Shown here: piece by piece, positions 13,131 to 27,600 of the stretch
How the letters are laid out: every line of letters starts with the position of its first letter
Position numbering within the stretch: position 1 is the stretch's first letter
The notes under the pieces: generated by a model
Told to the model about the DNA's origin: nothing
Databases searched by the model: none
The model's input: the letters and a program-made list of their open reading frames with translations, nothing else
Translations under genes and position numbers: made by a program
Source: Trematomus loennbergii
Taxonomy: Eukaryota > Chordata > Actinopteri > Perciformes > Nototheniidae
NCBI GenBank assembly: GCA_012861695.1
Contig: JAAOOA010000002.1
Coordinates: 36,287,244-36,351,243, forward strand
Direction: 5' to 3'
DNA: 64,000 nucleotides

Positions 13131-15294
13131 GACAAATCTGAAAGAAGATAATATATGCTTTTGTGCCCCAACGCGCTACCAGCCCAGCACTTATTTTACT
13201 TCAAATATATTATACTGCTCTCTATTATATCTGTTGTGTCTGTGAATGCATTACTGAGCTCACTAATGAAGCAATGAAGTCGGCAAAGAAAAGAAGAAAT
13301 ATTTAAGCATTTATGCAGCATGATGTAATAATTCATGATGTGAGTGCTGACCTTAAACTGATGTGAAAGCAGAAAACTGCAAGTAATGGTGCCTTTCATG
13401 AACTTGTGGGCAAAGTGAATGTCAGAAGTACTCAAAATTACGTTTACTCTTGACTCAGCTAGGCAAATAGAGTAAGAAATATTTTGCCTGCACAACTCAG
13501 GAGTACTATTAATATTGGATAATATATCAGAATCTGCTTGTAAAGAGATGTAATCCAATTTTATTACCACAAATGGTTTCTTCTCAGGTGGGGAAGGTGA
13601 ACCTAAATCAGCCTTGAAAGAGACTTCAGCACAGGGTATCTTTTTCATCTTATAAACAGTACAGTTTGGTCTATGGATACATATCAGACACACAGTAGGT
13701 ACATGTATTTACGTAAGGGTACTGTAAATCAGACAGCCTCTAGAGGATTTCAGTATGTCAGTAATCACAGATAGATAGAGTTTACATTTAACAGCAATAT
13801 TTACATTTGCTCTATTTAGAATTCAGTGAATTACTCGTGACAATTGTTTATCTTTCAGTGACTCTGGCACATCAATGAGAATGAATATGAAACGGTTTCA
13901 TTATCCACTTTGATCTTGTTAATTCATAGTCTTCATAACTCATGTAGTCTTAAGCTCTGCTCTGATGTGATTATTTTTATAAAGCAAAGCAGGAGGTTAA
14001 TATAATCATTGCAGAACATATCTGTGATTTAATCTGGTCCAAATATGCAGTTTACTTTTATACATGTGGTTCCAGCAAGAAGAAATCTGGGTTTTCTCAT
14101 CTTTGTTATTTTATCCTCTTACAGATAACATCGTCTAAATCTAAACCTGACATTAACACTTATTATTTAGGTTGAGATGTACCTCTTCTGTTTGCCATAT
14201 CATCTCAGTGTAGAGCTACTTAATTCCTATTTGTTCTCAATACCTAACAGTTGAGGTTAGAAAGCCTAATCCAGATTTACAGATTTTAGACCTAAGGGTT
14301 GAAACACATGCCATTGAAAACGCTACGACTACCACTACAACAAGCTATTGTTGTTTTTCACCATCCACCAGCAATGGGTCTTTCTGTTGTGTATTTAACG
14401 GTTAAACTGTCTTCAGCTCTTTAAAACACTTTGACCAAGACAGAGTCACACTCCTCAATGTCCCACCTGGTTCTGAGCTGTTTTTAAAGCAAACACTTGT
14501 GTATCAATGCCTCTCTATGTGATCACAGAGACTAGCTAGATAGGCAGCTAAAGCTAACTACATGTTGGGATTGAACATGTCAAGTACATAACCTAAAGCT
14601 ATGATGCTACATCCCTCCAGACTCCGGATCCAACATGTTTTCCGGTGGGAATCTGTGAGATGATAAATGCTTTTCCTCTAACTGACATTTTTATGATGTA
14701 CATGTTAAACAGCAGGTCATGTGGGCTGGGCTGGGCTGTATGTGCCGCTTCCACCCCATGTGTGGTGTGAGTTAAAATGACCACCGGGGGAATAAAGCAT
14801 ACTTCCATCTTGATAGTGTTGGACACAGAATGTAGAGTTCCTGTGGTAAAAACATATTTCACACCTAGTCAAACAAAATCAACAAAAAAGGGTTCAGGCT
14901 GGGCTAGGATGGGTCATTGTCTGGTGAGTTCATCCTACCCCAAACAAGCCTCTTGAGAATCATAAAATATTTGATTACAGGTTATTTTCCCTGTTAGCCT
15001 TATAACATTTGCACAACATATTAAGATTAATGCAAATTATGATAAGATGAAGATGAAAAGACTGCTGTGCTCTGGTGATCTTGTTAAAAACCACCAGGCA
15101 CGACCCCGGAACCACACTCTTGAGTTTGCCCCCACAACAGACCCCTTTACTCTAGGGCAGCGGTTTTCAAAGTGTGAGGCGCGCCTCACCTGGGGGGCGC
15201 CAGAGAGCTTCAGGGGAGGCGCAGCTTGAGAAAAGAATAACGAAACAGTGAAATCTAGCTAGTTAACTTCAGCTAACTTTATGCGAGCGGCAAC

Positions 15295-15712
15295 ATGGAT
15301 CGATTTTTTAGTGAAGTTACCTAAAGTGAAAGAGGAGACAGCGTCTGGCAGACCCCAGTTGGCAGCTTTGTTTTGAAATAAAAGTTGTGGCTCATCGGAC
15401 ATTTATGAGAGAAAATCCTAATGTCCGAGTGCAAGTGAATGCAGCACAAGACGCGAGCCTTGTAACCCCTCCCCCGGCCCTGGCGCGAGCGAGGAAATGT
15501 GAATGGCGGCGATTTCATTAGAACGGGACGGCGCATTCGGACCCAAGCACACGGGAAGGAATGAGGTATTTGCGGTCTACAATGACAGAGAAGAGACTGT
15601 CAAGTTTGGCTGTACTCAGCATTGAATCAAAACGCACAAAGCTTTAGATCTTAATACGTTTGTGAGACGTTCTGCTGAACAAGATGGTAATCGCCGCATT
15701 CAGCTGTTATAG
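15295..15712 (+). pseudogene. hAT transposase remnant: start and C-terminal end only
   Basis: An ATG at 15295 opens MDRFFSEV and hits a stop at 15322; an MDRF-type start is typical of ZBED5-like hAT proteins. Further along, from 15582, MTEKRLSSLAVLSIES is read, then after one missing base the frame continues as ALDLNTFVRRSAEQDG to a stop at 15710-15712. This resembles the C-terminal dimerisation region of hAT transposases. The BED finger and the catalytic core are absent, so the copy cannot be active. Family assignment rests on remembered motifs; the terminal repeats and target duplication support it independently. Confidence 0.65.
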
Positions 15713-15977
15713 GCATGCCAACTTGATGCTCTGCTCACGGATGAGCAAAAAACTGTTAAGATGATGACCTTACGTGTGTAAATATATGTTTTTCTTTGGG
15801 GGTCTGCCCCATAGACTGTATATATGGGTCTGCCCAAAAAACAGTTTTAAGTCCTGAGAAAGTCAAATAAGACAGTGTGTAAAACGACACTGCCCAGCCA
15901 AAAAAAGTAACCACTTTGATTTAACTAGCCAGTAGGTAAGGACTTTCCACTGGATAATAATACCCTGCATTATGCAA

Positions 15978-16021
15978 CAACAATAATAATAATAATAATA
16001 AATAATAATAGCAATAATAAT
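15978..16021. repeat. AAT trinucleotide microsatellite
   Basis: Imperfect run of AAT units broken by AAAT and GCAAT interruptions. It lies inside the right part of the hAT relic and is probably secondary expansion there. Confidence 0.9.
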
Positions 16022-18439
16022 TGGGAGGGGGGCGCGGCTGTTCTTATGTTCTCTGAGGGGAGGCTCACCTTCCCACACTTTGAAAACCCCTGCTCTAGGG
16101 GATTAGGACCTTTCCTATCACACAAGCCTGCTGGAGGGAGACCAAAGAAGGACTAGAGCTCCCCGGCAATTTCATCAAAGAGGAAATTAAAGGCTATTGT
16201 GTTTTTACGCTAACTTATTTGAAAGTCAGATAAAGAGAACAAAACAATGGAAGCAAGATGTTGATTTCCTCACATTTTGTCAGAATTGTTCACTCACTCT
16301 TAAAAGTTTAAAGGTTTTTTTCTGGGTTATGGTTCACAGGCACTGCATACATGTTCAACACTACGTATCAGATTTCAATTCCTACAGACACACACTTTTA
16401 GGAAATTCTCCTGCACTGAAAAAATGCATTTGTATGGGCAAGCTGCCCAGGAACCATGGCTACAGTATTATAGAGCGAGTGGATCATTTGTCTCAGAGTT
16501 GTTGTTCACCTCCCAGGAGAGAGAGGCCTAACTATAAGTAGCTTGGGACTCAAAACCAGCCCAAAACATAGACTGCCAAAAAACTCAACAAAATAGCTTG
16601 AATAAATTAGAGAGAAGGATATCATAAACTACTTTTCAACTTGCAAAGGTAAAAATGTGTACAGCTCAGTTGCCTCCAATGATCAAAGGCTTTGCTCCAT
16701 TCCATGCTAACTTAAAATCTAAAATAAAACATTAAATATTTAATAATGAAAATAGAAATCAAGCTGAGAATCGATGTCCACTGCATTGATTGACCAAACT
16801 CAAATCTTCATCCCGGTGAAGTCAGTGTTCCACATGCAGTCGAAGGCTCAGAGATTTCCAGATCACTGAAAGCCAAGGAGAAATCTGAAACCATGAACCC
16901 GTGTGGGGGGAGAAGAATAACAAAAGGCTTTAGTAGAAAAGCATTGAGAAGAAAGAGCCAGTTTGCATGCTTTTCCGAATTTCAGATGAGATTTAAAAAC
17001 ATCAAAGGAGGAACATTATATGCATATTGTATTAGGAGCCATGTTAAGAGTCTTCACAAAAGTGAGTATTTTTTTTACGAGTTTCACTAAGCTTTATGAA
17101 CCCAATGGCTAAAAAAGTTCCATGTATGAGAAGATTTCTAAGATTCCAAGTTGGCCGGTCTGTATTATTTTATACCTACTAGTTGTGTGTTTTTTTGTTT
17201 GTTTGATGTTCGATTGCTCTGTTTTCTCCTACATAGTCTAGGAATACAGAGTGTAGTAAAAAATAACCCAAAAACAAATGCTAGAATAGAAAACGCTCAT
17301 TCGGGTCGATTCTACTATACAGATTGGAGTGTGGCAATAGCAAAATGCTAATTATATCAACTTTTATTTAAGGAAGTTTTCCAGAAATTACCCAACTCAG
17401 AATAGTTTTCACTGCTTGGTCCGATGCCTGAGGACTTCTCTGTATCCCTGCTCTAAAGTAAGCTTTCCTTTCATGTAGAGTTGTCCTGTTAAGACGGTGT
17501 ATTTTGCAGACAAGAGTCAGTGTGTCTTCTAATGGCTGCAGACTTAAAGCACACCTTTGTTTCTGACACATCTTCAACGACATGATGAGTGAGTGAGCCT
17601 TTGGGAATATTTAGCCACTGCTAACTGTAAGGTAGCACTGATTTAAACAAGAGGCTGCGGTGAAAGACTGACAGCTGTAGGCCTTAGCAGTGTGAATATA
17701 TGTGTGTGTATTATCGCTGTAAGACTGTTCGCAACAACTAAATAAACAATATAATTTATTGAGATTAATATTACAAGATAAATATTTACTTTATTATTTG
17801 TTGTGTATCCACATAAACTTACTGGACAAATTACTGCTGTAATTTGTTTAATGTGTACGATATTTTTCGTTGATCAATTGAGCAATAACACAGTTTGGTT
17901 GTGAAGAGAACAGGTATGCAGTGTTGTTATTCTTAGTTGGCAGTCACAGTGGCCTGCTTTGACTGATCCTGCTGAGATAATAGGAAGAAGTCTTTGATTT
18001 GATGTAATTCCAGGTAATAGTTTCCAGAGAGAGCCATTCAGCACTGAGGAATGCAAACTAATCTGGTCACATTGGTTCTGCTGAACCTCTCAGAAGACCC
18101 CGCAGGGTCGTCACCCTCATAATACCGGCCCCACATTTACATCCCTCTTCAATAGAAAGTAAGAGGAGGAATGAAAGCAGGATGGAAAGAGGGGAGGAGC
18201 TAGCACATCACTAAGTGAACCATAGCTACTGTTCAGATGTGCAATGAGTTCATTGAACGGTGCCATAATCTGCAGCTGTTAGTTGCTGGCTGTAAAAAAT
18301 ATAAAATAAATGCAAAATCACTGGACAGCATGAGTGTGTAATGAACTGACACAAAACAGGTAACTTTTATGTACAAATACCATTTAAAATTGACACTTTG
18401 CCACTGCAGAGCAAAGAGAAGACGACATCTCAGCTGCCG

Positions 18440-18630
18440 GGGTCTTTCAGTAGTGGACTTAGCCAACAAATTAAGAACGCCTGGCGTACTTTGTGAAATC
18501 CCGTTAAGGATACTGTTGATGGGCAGGGACTTTGTCACTGTGCAGACAATGGCTTCACTCTCTGCTCCCGGGTCATTTTCATTAATTAAGCAACGCAGCG
18601 CTCAAAAGCTAATCCAATCACACAGCAGTT
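18440..18630. promoter_or_regulatory. Candidate intronic regulatory patch
   Basis: Motif-dense stretch with TTAATTAA (near 18583), CTAATCCAATC (near 18609, OTX-like TAATCC plus a CCAAT box) and AACAAATTAAG (near 18465). It is less AT-rich than the flanking intron and free of repeats. Purely a pattern-based suggestion. Confidence 0.2.
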
Positions 18631-21600
18631 TTCTCACGGTGCCAGGCCTGGATTCTGGATGACTTTGGTGGGCCTGCTGCTTGACACCACAAGCAACACA
18701 ACAATGGGCACTGCCAAAGAGAGCGGGAACAGTGGACAGAGATCTGCAAAGAGCGGAGGCTGACGGAAATAACAAACCACCCATACACAAGCCAACAAAG
18801 CCAAGGCTCAACAGTCGTCTAAATTCACTGCAGTATGTCATTATATTATTTAATGCTTCATGGCAGTGACATGGGATAAAAGAACAAACAACTCCTTTGT
18901 GTTCCTGTTTTCTCTGAAATAACACCTGTATGTTAGCAGCAGGTGAAATGGATTTGCAGATACTGTGTGTGATGTTGAAAAGAAGACAATGTTTCAACGG
19001 TAGAATCAGTTAGCATCATGACCCCTCTATCCCCCTCTGTTTCTGGGAGTCATTAGGATATCAAGGCATCCCTTTGGGTCAGTCAACTTGTTTGCCATCC
19101 TTATTTCAGCACAGTAACTTCCTCTGCACAGAATACACACTCTGTGTATGGATTTTATAAGCTTTAAAGCCTCCGTGATCTGAAGGAGGGTGCTCCAATG
19201 GTCATTCAGTTGAATATTCACAACAATTTTTAATCATTTTTGTCTGTATTTAATCAAAAAGTTGTTGTCCCTGATCCCTTAGATTTGAGAAGAAGAGTAA
19301 GCATGCATATCTAAAAGAGAACCCTGAGCCCTGAGTGCCTCCTTGATTAACTTTCTCTTAAGCTGTTTATAACTAAATGTGAATGTTTCAATATTTTCTT
19401 TAACACAAAGAAATACAAGAAATGCACCACTTTAATTCCCTTTGTCAGGTTTTTGGGAAATGTCAAGGCCCAGACAAAAAGTCTCCATAGTTAATGGCTT
19501 ACGGAGTCCATTCACTTTGTCTGTCAGCTTTTTAGCGGTTTCTCTTTTGAAGCCCATGCTTCAATTCTCTGCTTGATGTTATGTGCCAATAGACCATACA
19601 CTGCTAACAGTTTGACATATTCCTTCAGACAAAGAGCTAAAGCCCTGCTCCGACTAATGGATATAACAGATCACACCAGACACAGATGAAAATACAACAG
19701 TTGGAGCTAGCAGCAGAGGTAGAAGACTTTGAGAGACCCTCTCAGTGTTGTATTTCTTCTTGTTCCTGTTTAGAGTGACCCAATTTGATTGAGAATCATG
19801 GAGATCAGCTTTGAGAAGAGAGTATATCTTTGTTTTACTTGTGTTTCAGCCCCTGCAGTTGCTGAGTCTGGCCATCCACTGATCCTGGACTCTTGGTGAA
19901 CCTCATTCTTATGATCTTATGTGGCCGGATATAAACATCATACATGTATCTGACTATAGTATTTGTACTCAAAATACTATTCAATGTCTTTGAATGACAT
20001 TTGAATAACACCTAAATTGTTATTGTACCACTGCCAGAACTTAATCCGTCTTTAGTACCTCTTTCTTTTCTCATATCCTAGAAATCTCAGGCACCCAAGT
20101 GTAAAAAAAAACTATTAAAAACAGCTGTCAGTAACATACTGCTGCACTGATCTCCCCTTACGCAGTAGTATTATATTTGTATAGTTCACATGAGAGTATG
20201 TTCAAATGTATGTTCACACTATCACAAATAAATTGTACACTTGCTAAAATGGTCTTTGGTCAATCAGTTGTAAGGAATTTTGGTCATGACGACATCAGTA
20301 ATGAAGGATGCATTTGTTTTCAATCAGGGGAACAACTGCAGGATTAAGCTAGGAGACTCCTGCCGACTGAATCAATGAAGGGAGACTTAACATGTAACAG
20401 CCCTATTTTTACAACTGTTGGCTTCAGATTAGTGCAGCTGACAGACAACATGCGGGTGCTGATGGAATTCGTTCTGAAGCTGGCAACCCAAGTGTGTCGC
20501 TCTCTCCTCGCGTGGTCACGGATACTCCCACCTGGGCATTGTGCAACCCTGGGCTGAGACAGCTGCCCAGAGAAAACACCTTGCCAATCCAAATCATTTG
20601 GCCACTGGAGGTGTGCATGATAGCCCACAACACATTCTTTTTTATGCTTGAAGAGTAGAAAAACATCAGCCATGGGAACTATTGGATTTCATAGCATGGG
20701 TAGTGTGGCAATGGGTGGACCTTCATCTCAGACCTAAACAAGTCATATTCCTGCCAGCTATTAAAATCACATTCTTCAGTTTCACATGCTATAGATTCAA
20801 CGCCTTGGCAAGAACATTTATCCCCGGTCTTTTGTTGAGACCAAATTATGCCGCCTAATTTCCCTCAAGTGAAGCATTGCCTGTTGTCTCGTCCAAGAAA
20901 ATGTTTAGTTTATTGTTATAAATGGATTCTTAATTTTTTCCAGAGAAGAAAAGCTGCTTCTACATCTGATGAGCCCAAACGAGCCTGAAAGGTAATTAAG
21001 TTCAGGGCAGGGAGGGAGACTTTAGTGGGGTGCAATCCGAGAGACTGCACAAAGCACAACTGAAATCAATTACACATGATACCACAGCAATTGTGTACTG
21101 GAAATATATCATATCTTGCCCTCAGTAAATGCACCACCCTTCAGCCAGACTGTATTCCGGCAGTCTGCCTGGTGCATCCTGCAGATAATGATAACAGTAT
21201 GCAAACCTAACTGTAGCTGACTGTGTTGTTAAAGGGGTAAAGTGAACTGATAGGCTGGCATTGAGAATGGACTTTTATAAAAGAGAAACTATGCATAAGT
21301 TAACCTTTCGCAAAGAAACAGTAAAACGATGAAGCATGAAAGTATCATGCCGAGCAACAAGAGGAATGTGCAGAAGTTTGAACGGCAGCATCCCTCCATT
21401 TGGCTACTGGCACTCCAGGGCAATCTTGGAAAAATATTGTTCTCCAGTCTAGCCAGATCTCAGTACACTGCTGGACTAACTCAATGTGACATCTACTTTG
21501 AATGCAAAAAAGCAAAAAGGCCCACTCTCAACACACAACCGTAAAGACCTCTCTCCTTTTCAGACAAACACACACACACCACAGTCTAAAGACAAGGGAG

Positions 21601-24600
21601 CAAGCCAACCGTTCACTCAGCCACTGGGGACTCTGCAGGAACACAGAGGTGAGAGGGCTACAGACCTTCCCTTCTCTGTTACGTCCCAGAGGAGACCCCC
21701 GCTACTTCCATTTCACAAACAACCTAAGGACCGTCGCGCAGGAAGCGGGAAGTGAGGGAGCCATGTAGAGGGCCAGCTTACAAAACAGAGAAACAGATAC
21801 AAGCCTGAGCCTGGCAAGTGAACAGGTTTGTATCGGAGCGAGTGACCCCGTCAATAGGAAAAGGGGGAAAAGCTCTCAGCAAGATTGGATCACGGAAAAT
21901 GGAGATGTCATGTTGAATGTCCAATAATGGAGAGCTTACAAAACAGAGTTCCAAAAGTTGTGTTTGTCTTGGGATGTAGCTGACTTAAATTGGAAATTCA
22001 TTGACAGTGTTTCGAACATGAAAGATTGGAAAACGTACCTGTCCGGTAAAAAATGTTTGATTATTTTTGCAAAACACAACACTGTATGTATGACAACTTG
22101 TAGTCGGGAGAGCCGCTTTTTTTTTAAATCACATTTCTTTTCAGTTATGCAGTGTTTTGTTAACTTAACAACACAATAAATAACACAAACAGATAGGCCT
22201 TTTCTGCCATGAGCCATTCTTTTAAAGTGTCTATAGCCCAGTCTCAAAGGGCTCAAGATATGAGGGGGTTATGTGATACCCAATCAGAGCCGAGCCATAA
22301 CACGCACACTTGTAGAGAAAGATTAGAAGCAGCTGCTTACTTCTGGCTACTAGCTGGGCCTCACGTCACCCTGGTAAAACCACTCTCAGTTATGTAAATG
22401 CTAAACAAAGAGGATCAAGAAGGTCAATCTATTTAATCTATGTAATCGGTTATAAGTGATGATTAGGTTATTTTGTTCTTAAAGTTTTCAGTGCACACTT
22501 TATATAATATATTCCTGATCGGGAATAAATGTGGAGGTCAGAAAGCATTTTGCTTACATCATCTTAAAGCATCAATCCAATAAAGCAGATGGGTGGAAAT
22601 AATAATCAATCAGCATACAGATACCCCAAATAGAACAGGTTTGTTTTGCTTGAGCCTCACATTGTGACTCAGTCCAGCGGATATGCTTCAACCCGGTTAC
22701 CCTCATTTCTCCACAGGAGGCATTTAATAATGTTGAAAGCTGTGAGTGTGTTTCAAACAGCTGTGATTCGCAAGATTGTCTCGCTCTCCTTCTCCCTCGC
22801 TTTCCTCTTCCCTCCTTTTCTCTGTATCCCTGTATTATCTCTTCAGTGTGTAACTTCATCACATCTTAAGCCACAAGTGAGTGCTTCAAGAGACTTTTCT
22901 CTGTCTCATTTCAACTGGCTTTATTTAGACACCTCTCATTTCCTTTTGTCTGTCTAGTAAGGGCAGACATCCTGCATCCCATAATCCCAAGATGCAGCCT
23001 TTTGTTGACCTTTTGGGACGCACTGCAGCTTTGACCGCGTGCCTGATGCCCGGGGCAGGAGAGGGGAGGCTGCATGCTCTAAGGCTGCTTTTCATCTGTT
23101 TAGACAGACAGTTAATATTACCTTTTATCCCTGGGACTTACTCCTCAAAGTTGAGCGGATATGATTTGTTTTATGTGTGGGAGATAGCTGAAGGCTGTCC
23201 TGTCCTTCTTTGACCCGCTGTGCTGCTATCATCTGTCCAAAGACTCAAGCCATTTTGAATTGAAAAGCATGGAGCCGGTTAGCTGGCGTCGGTAAATATG
23301 ACTGCATTATGCGACTACTTTTGGAGGAATTCATAAAAAAGGAAATACGGTCTACTCTCTTAAAGCTATACATATGGAGCCTATAAGTCTGGCAACCATC
23401 ACTTATGTTGCATGCACACAAAACCTATATCCCTGTTTGCATTGGACTTTATGCAATCTGCTGCCCATTTTCTACATCAAACCCATCACTGTGGTGAGAA
23501 TCCCATAAAACATGAAAGTGGAACTAATGAAAGACAATCTGTTGTGTGTGTGAATGAAGTAATCACATTTGACCATAATCCCACTGTTATTTTAAGAGTA
23601 ATGAGCCATTCAAAATAAATACAAAAGTGTTTTCATTTAATGTTCAGTCTTTTTGGGGACTTTTGAATTGGTTTCCTTCTTTTACTGTACTTCCCAAAAG
23701 CAATTATGCACAAATTAAGTTTAAACGGGCATTTTTTCCATTTTAAAAGGACGTTATGCCTCTCTGTGTTTACACTGCCTTTCACATTTCATTGCGGCGC
23801 ATGACAGTGGCTGATGGATTGGGCTTTTGGTGGCTGAAACTGCTCACTGGGAGATTGCTACCAGATGAAAAGGTCTTGGAGTGCAAATGGGGCGGTTTTG
23901 AATAAAGCTATAACTTCACGAACTCACCCTAGAGTGTTATCACAGGCCACACTAAATAAAGAACACCAATGTGCCATGGACAGGAATGATACTTCATTTG
24001 CTCCAAATGGTCCATATATGAGAATTTTGAATGAAAAACACTGAATATTGGATAAAGGTCCTCCCTCCTTGTATGCCTAAAGCAACATATTTTGTGGTAT
24101 TGAAAGTATTTTGAGGTTAAACTTTTTTAAAGACAATTGAAAAGTGAACTATAAGCTTTTTCAAAAACGTGTTCAGCACTGTTGATGAATTTGTAACTGA
24201 GTAAAAAAATAAATACATAAGTTCACTTGTGGGTTTTTACACCCGCTAGGATCACATGTGGTAGAAGGATATTCCTGTAAGGTATGTATATGGGATACAA
24301 AGAAAAATATTCACCGAAGAGCAAGGATATTTCTGTTATGGCAAAAAGACAGAAATAGAGTTAGACAGCAAGTGTGATACCGTAAAGTGTGCATTCACTT
24401 GTTTTGATCATCTTTATGGAATGGTACCTCTTTTTAGAAAGTATCTTTAAGACTTCTTCTTCTTAAACAAACCATATATAATAACCTTTAAATTGATTAA
24501 AATCCTATATACAACCCTATAAACAAAAACAGTGCCAGTGTTTGAACTATTGTAATTACGGAGCAGGCAATCAGTTCCCCCTATACACAGACACTATAAT

Positions 24601-27600
24601 ACTGTAGAGTATAGCCATCTGTGTGAAGCTTAAATACAATAAATAAAATGTAAATTGATTCCGTGCCTTAACATCAACATCTCTGTTCTGTAGTCAGAAC
24701 AATTCGATGACAATGAAATCAGTCTGTAATCTTGCAGTTCTTTGGTCACCGAAGGGAGACTCTACTTACAAATTCCTGATACAGTAATAACTGAGTAATG
24801 TTACCATACAGGAACTTTAAACCTCTGTGGCATTGAAAAGTATATGTTTATACCCTAATTATAGTGTATGAACTTGCCTTTCGAGGGGAACATGCAAAAG
24901 GGGGGGGAGGGAAACAACAATAGAACATCATTTTCATTTTGTTCATAATTTACTTACACTTCTTTGAGTGAAATTACAAATCTAAAGAAGCACAATACTC
25001 TTTATAAAGACACGTCTAATGCAATCCAGATGTTCTTGGGAAAAACTGTGTGTACAGCCCCCTTAATCTGCTTAATATGTACAATTTCAAACAGTTATGA
25101 TAATATTTGTCCTCTAAATATCCTCCAGATGAGCGAGCATGTTAAGCTGTCTAGCTCTCTTCCCCTCTTCGTCTGTCAAGATGTCCCAGATGACAGTAGA
25201 CTTCCTCATGGTTCCGACTCAGTTGTTTTCATTTCAAGAACTAAGGCGATCTTACTTAGAGGGACTCTCTGATGCATAAACATGGTTCCCTTGCTGCCTC
25301 CTTTAGCCATCTTGTACAAAGATGACATTGATTGTAAATCATACAGATCATACATTTGGATTATGATTAAAATAAATACCCAATAATTATTGTCAGGTGC
25401 ATCAGCAACATGTTCTAATCGTCTATTAAATTCCCATATTAAGCAGCCGTCACAGTAGAAAGCATTGGGTGACAGGAAGTGATGGTAAACCTGTGGAATT
25501 TCACTCTCAGGTCAGTGACCTCCCGCCAGGTTCATGTCTGCTCCGTCGACCCCCAACATGCTGTGATTGATGTCACCTACACTGCAGCATGCAGCGATAT
25601 TGCCAGGGCAGTTCAAATGTCAGGCTTCTGTCTCAGTAGCAACCAGCTCCCACACTGAGTCAGAAACGTTGCTAAACTAACCGATCCATCTCAGCAGCCG
25701 CACACATAGAATTAAACCTGCAGGTCTGATGGGACACCTGGCTGGGGGCTCATCTCTCTGAAGCGGGAGGGGTTTGTTCACTTTCAAAGATGCCGGGGCC
25801 CCTCTGCGACCAGACAGAGAGAGCGAGAATCGGCCTGGCGCTGGAGCCTTGGCAGTCACAAAGATCTGTGGTGTGGCCCCTCCTTTTCACTGGGCTGGGA
25901 TAAGCCAGGGAGTGTGGCGCCTCTGAGGTTAGTGGGCTGCCTCATCGAGACACCAGCTCCATCATGAACCTATTTTTATTCCATTTTCTAGTTTTCTTTT
26001 TTTCTCCTCCTCTACTCAGAGCTCTTATTTTTTGTCAACTCTCCACTTTTGCCTTCTCTGTCTATCTCTTTACCGCTGTCCCTTTCTTCCATGGTGTTGA
26101 GATGTGTTTCAGCCTGCATGTATGACAGAGTCAAATGAAAAAACCTACACGGCTTGGTTCCTGGTTTGGATCCCAACGTTCACTTGCTTTCTTCCCCACT
26201 TCTCTTTCTTCCTGTATTTATTTTACACAGACACTGCCAAGATGGCAAGATCTCCCTGTCACTGGTTTGGCAGTATGGATGCGTTGTATGTATTCAGTGC
26301 TTCAACCCTTGTGCACTAAAGCGTTTTATCTGTATCCACAACGGATCCATTGTAAACCAAAAAACTGGCCACTTTTTCATGTTTATCTCCTTCAAACTTT
26401 GATTTTATTCCAAAATGTATCCTCTAACACAGAGTTGCACTGAGAAGCATAATTAACATGCAGGTTGCCATCTTCCTCACACTGGGCCAGGAATAAACAA
26501 GAAAAGAAAGCCCTGAGAAAGATTCAACAGTCTTTTATGGTATTCTAATGCCCTAAATGTCACTATTTGCACATTTGAGGGAAGGATCACTGTATTTAAC
26601 GAACTAATCCAACATGTTAAGTCAATTCACGTACAATGTGGTTATGCTGGCAAGTTAGCAGGGGGTCTTCAGCTTTCAGGAAAGGAGTTTACCATCATAA
26701 AGCAGCTGTCCCACATCGACAGGCCTTACGGACACAGACAGTGCCGTGTTTGTGCCATAAGCCATGGTCTATACAGGCACATTGTGGCAACTCCTCCAGC
26801 ATTTTCTAACAGCCTGGCAACAGCAAGCCCACAGAGTGAAAAGGGTCTAGACTGGTCCTCTAAAGAGACCCTCGCTCACATTAGTACGAGTTAAAAGAAA
26901 CATTGCAACAAGGATACTGATGTACTTGTAAACAAAACTTTAATTAGGACAGGATACCAGAACTCTAGATTGGAACAAACAGTAACTACAGTATGTTGTG
27001 TAAGTAGTGTGTGGGTGAAAACGGAGGGATGACTACAATGATAAATGGACCCAAACACCAAATGTCTTAACTATTTATATTTCTTATATTTTTTTTAAAT
27101 AAAATGCCCTGTAAGAGTTGAAAAGTCTTGGCAAGAGATAAAGGAATTATTTGATTTATTTAGAACCAATCTGCTTTCCTCTCAGCGCCACCCATCACTC
27201 TGCTAACAACCATAGCTAAATGAGCTCTGTATCTCAGAAAAAGAGTTTCACACAAAGTATTCTATGAGCTGTCCTGGCCCAGTTGAATTCATTTGAATAA
27301 TTTACTTTGGAGAATAGCATGAATATGGGGAAATGGTTGATCCATCAATCAAGTCTGACACGTGGCTTTAGAAAAACACTGTTTCCTCTCTGTTCTTTGT
27401 TTTTCTATATCTAATGAGCTAAGAAATAGAAAACAAAAGGTAGTGAGTTATATAATAAAGTCTTTTTTGGACAGCCTGGAAAGGATTTGAAAACCCTAAA
27501 TTAGTTTGGTACTGTATGAGCAAGCAATTTCCTCTCTCTCATCCACAGAGCACACCACTGCCATGCACTCATATCTAGCTTCCTTCAGCGCCCACATCTG

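Larger units (their letters stand above)
8477..15149. other. Non-coding intronic stretch, no gene seen
   Basis: No gene supported. A minus-strand frame at 13196-13693 (165 codons) has composition typical of AT-rich chance ORFs. Holds the G14 tract and the enhancer-like patch at 12760-13130. Confidence 0.6.
15150..16100 (+). mobile_element. Internally deleted hAT-superfamily DNA transposon with 8-bp target duplication
   Basis: The element proper is 15158-16092 (935 bp). It is flanked by identical 8-bp direct repeats CTCTAGGG at 15150-15157 and 16093-16100, the hAT hallmark. Terminal inverted repeats match at 18 of 19 positions (left CAGCGGTTTTCAAAGTGTG, right complement CAGGGGTTTTCAAAGTGTG). 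A 16-bp palindrome GTGAGGCGCGCCTCAC (15174-15189) sits just inside the left end. A degenerate transposase remnant lies inside, on the plus strand. An AAT microsatellite has grown near the right end. Most of the transposase is missing, so it is a non-autonomous or dead copy. Confidence 0.9.

Noticed and set aside
13196..13693. 165-codon minus-strand frame
   Set aside because: Long but rich in Ile, Ser, Leu and Cys with no recognisable domain; likely chance in AT-rich DNA.
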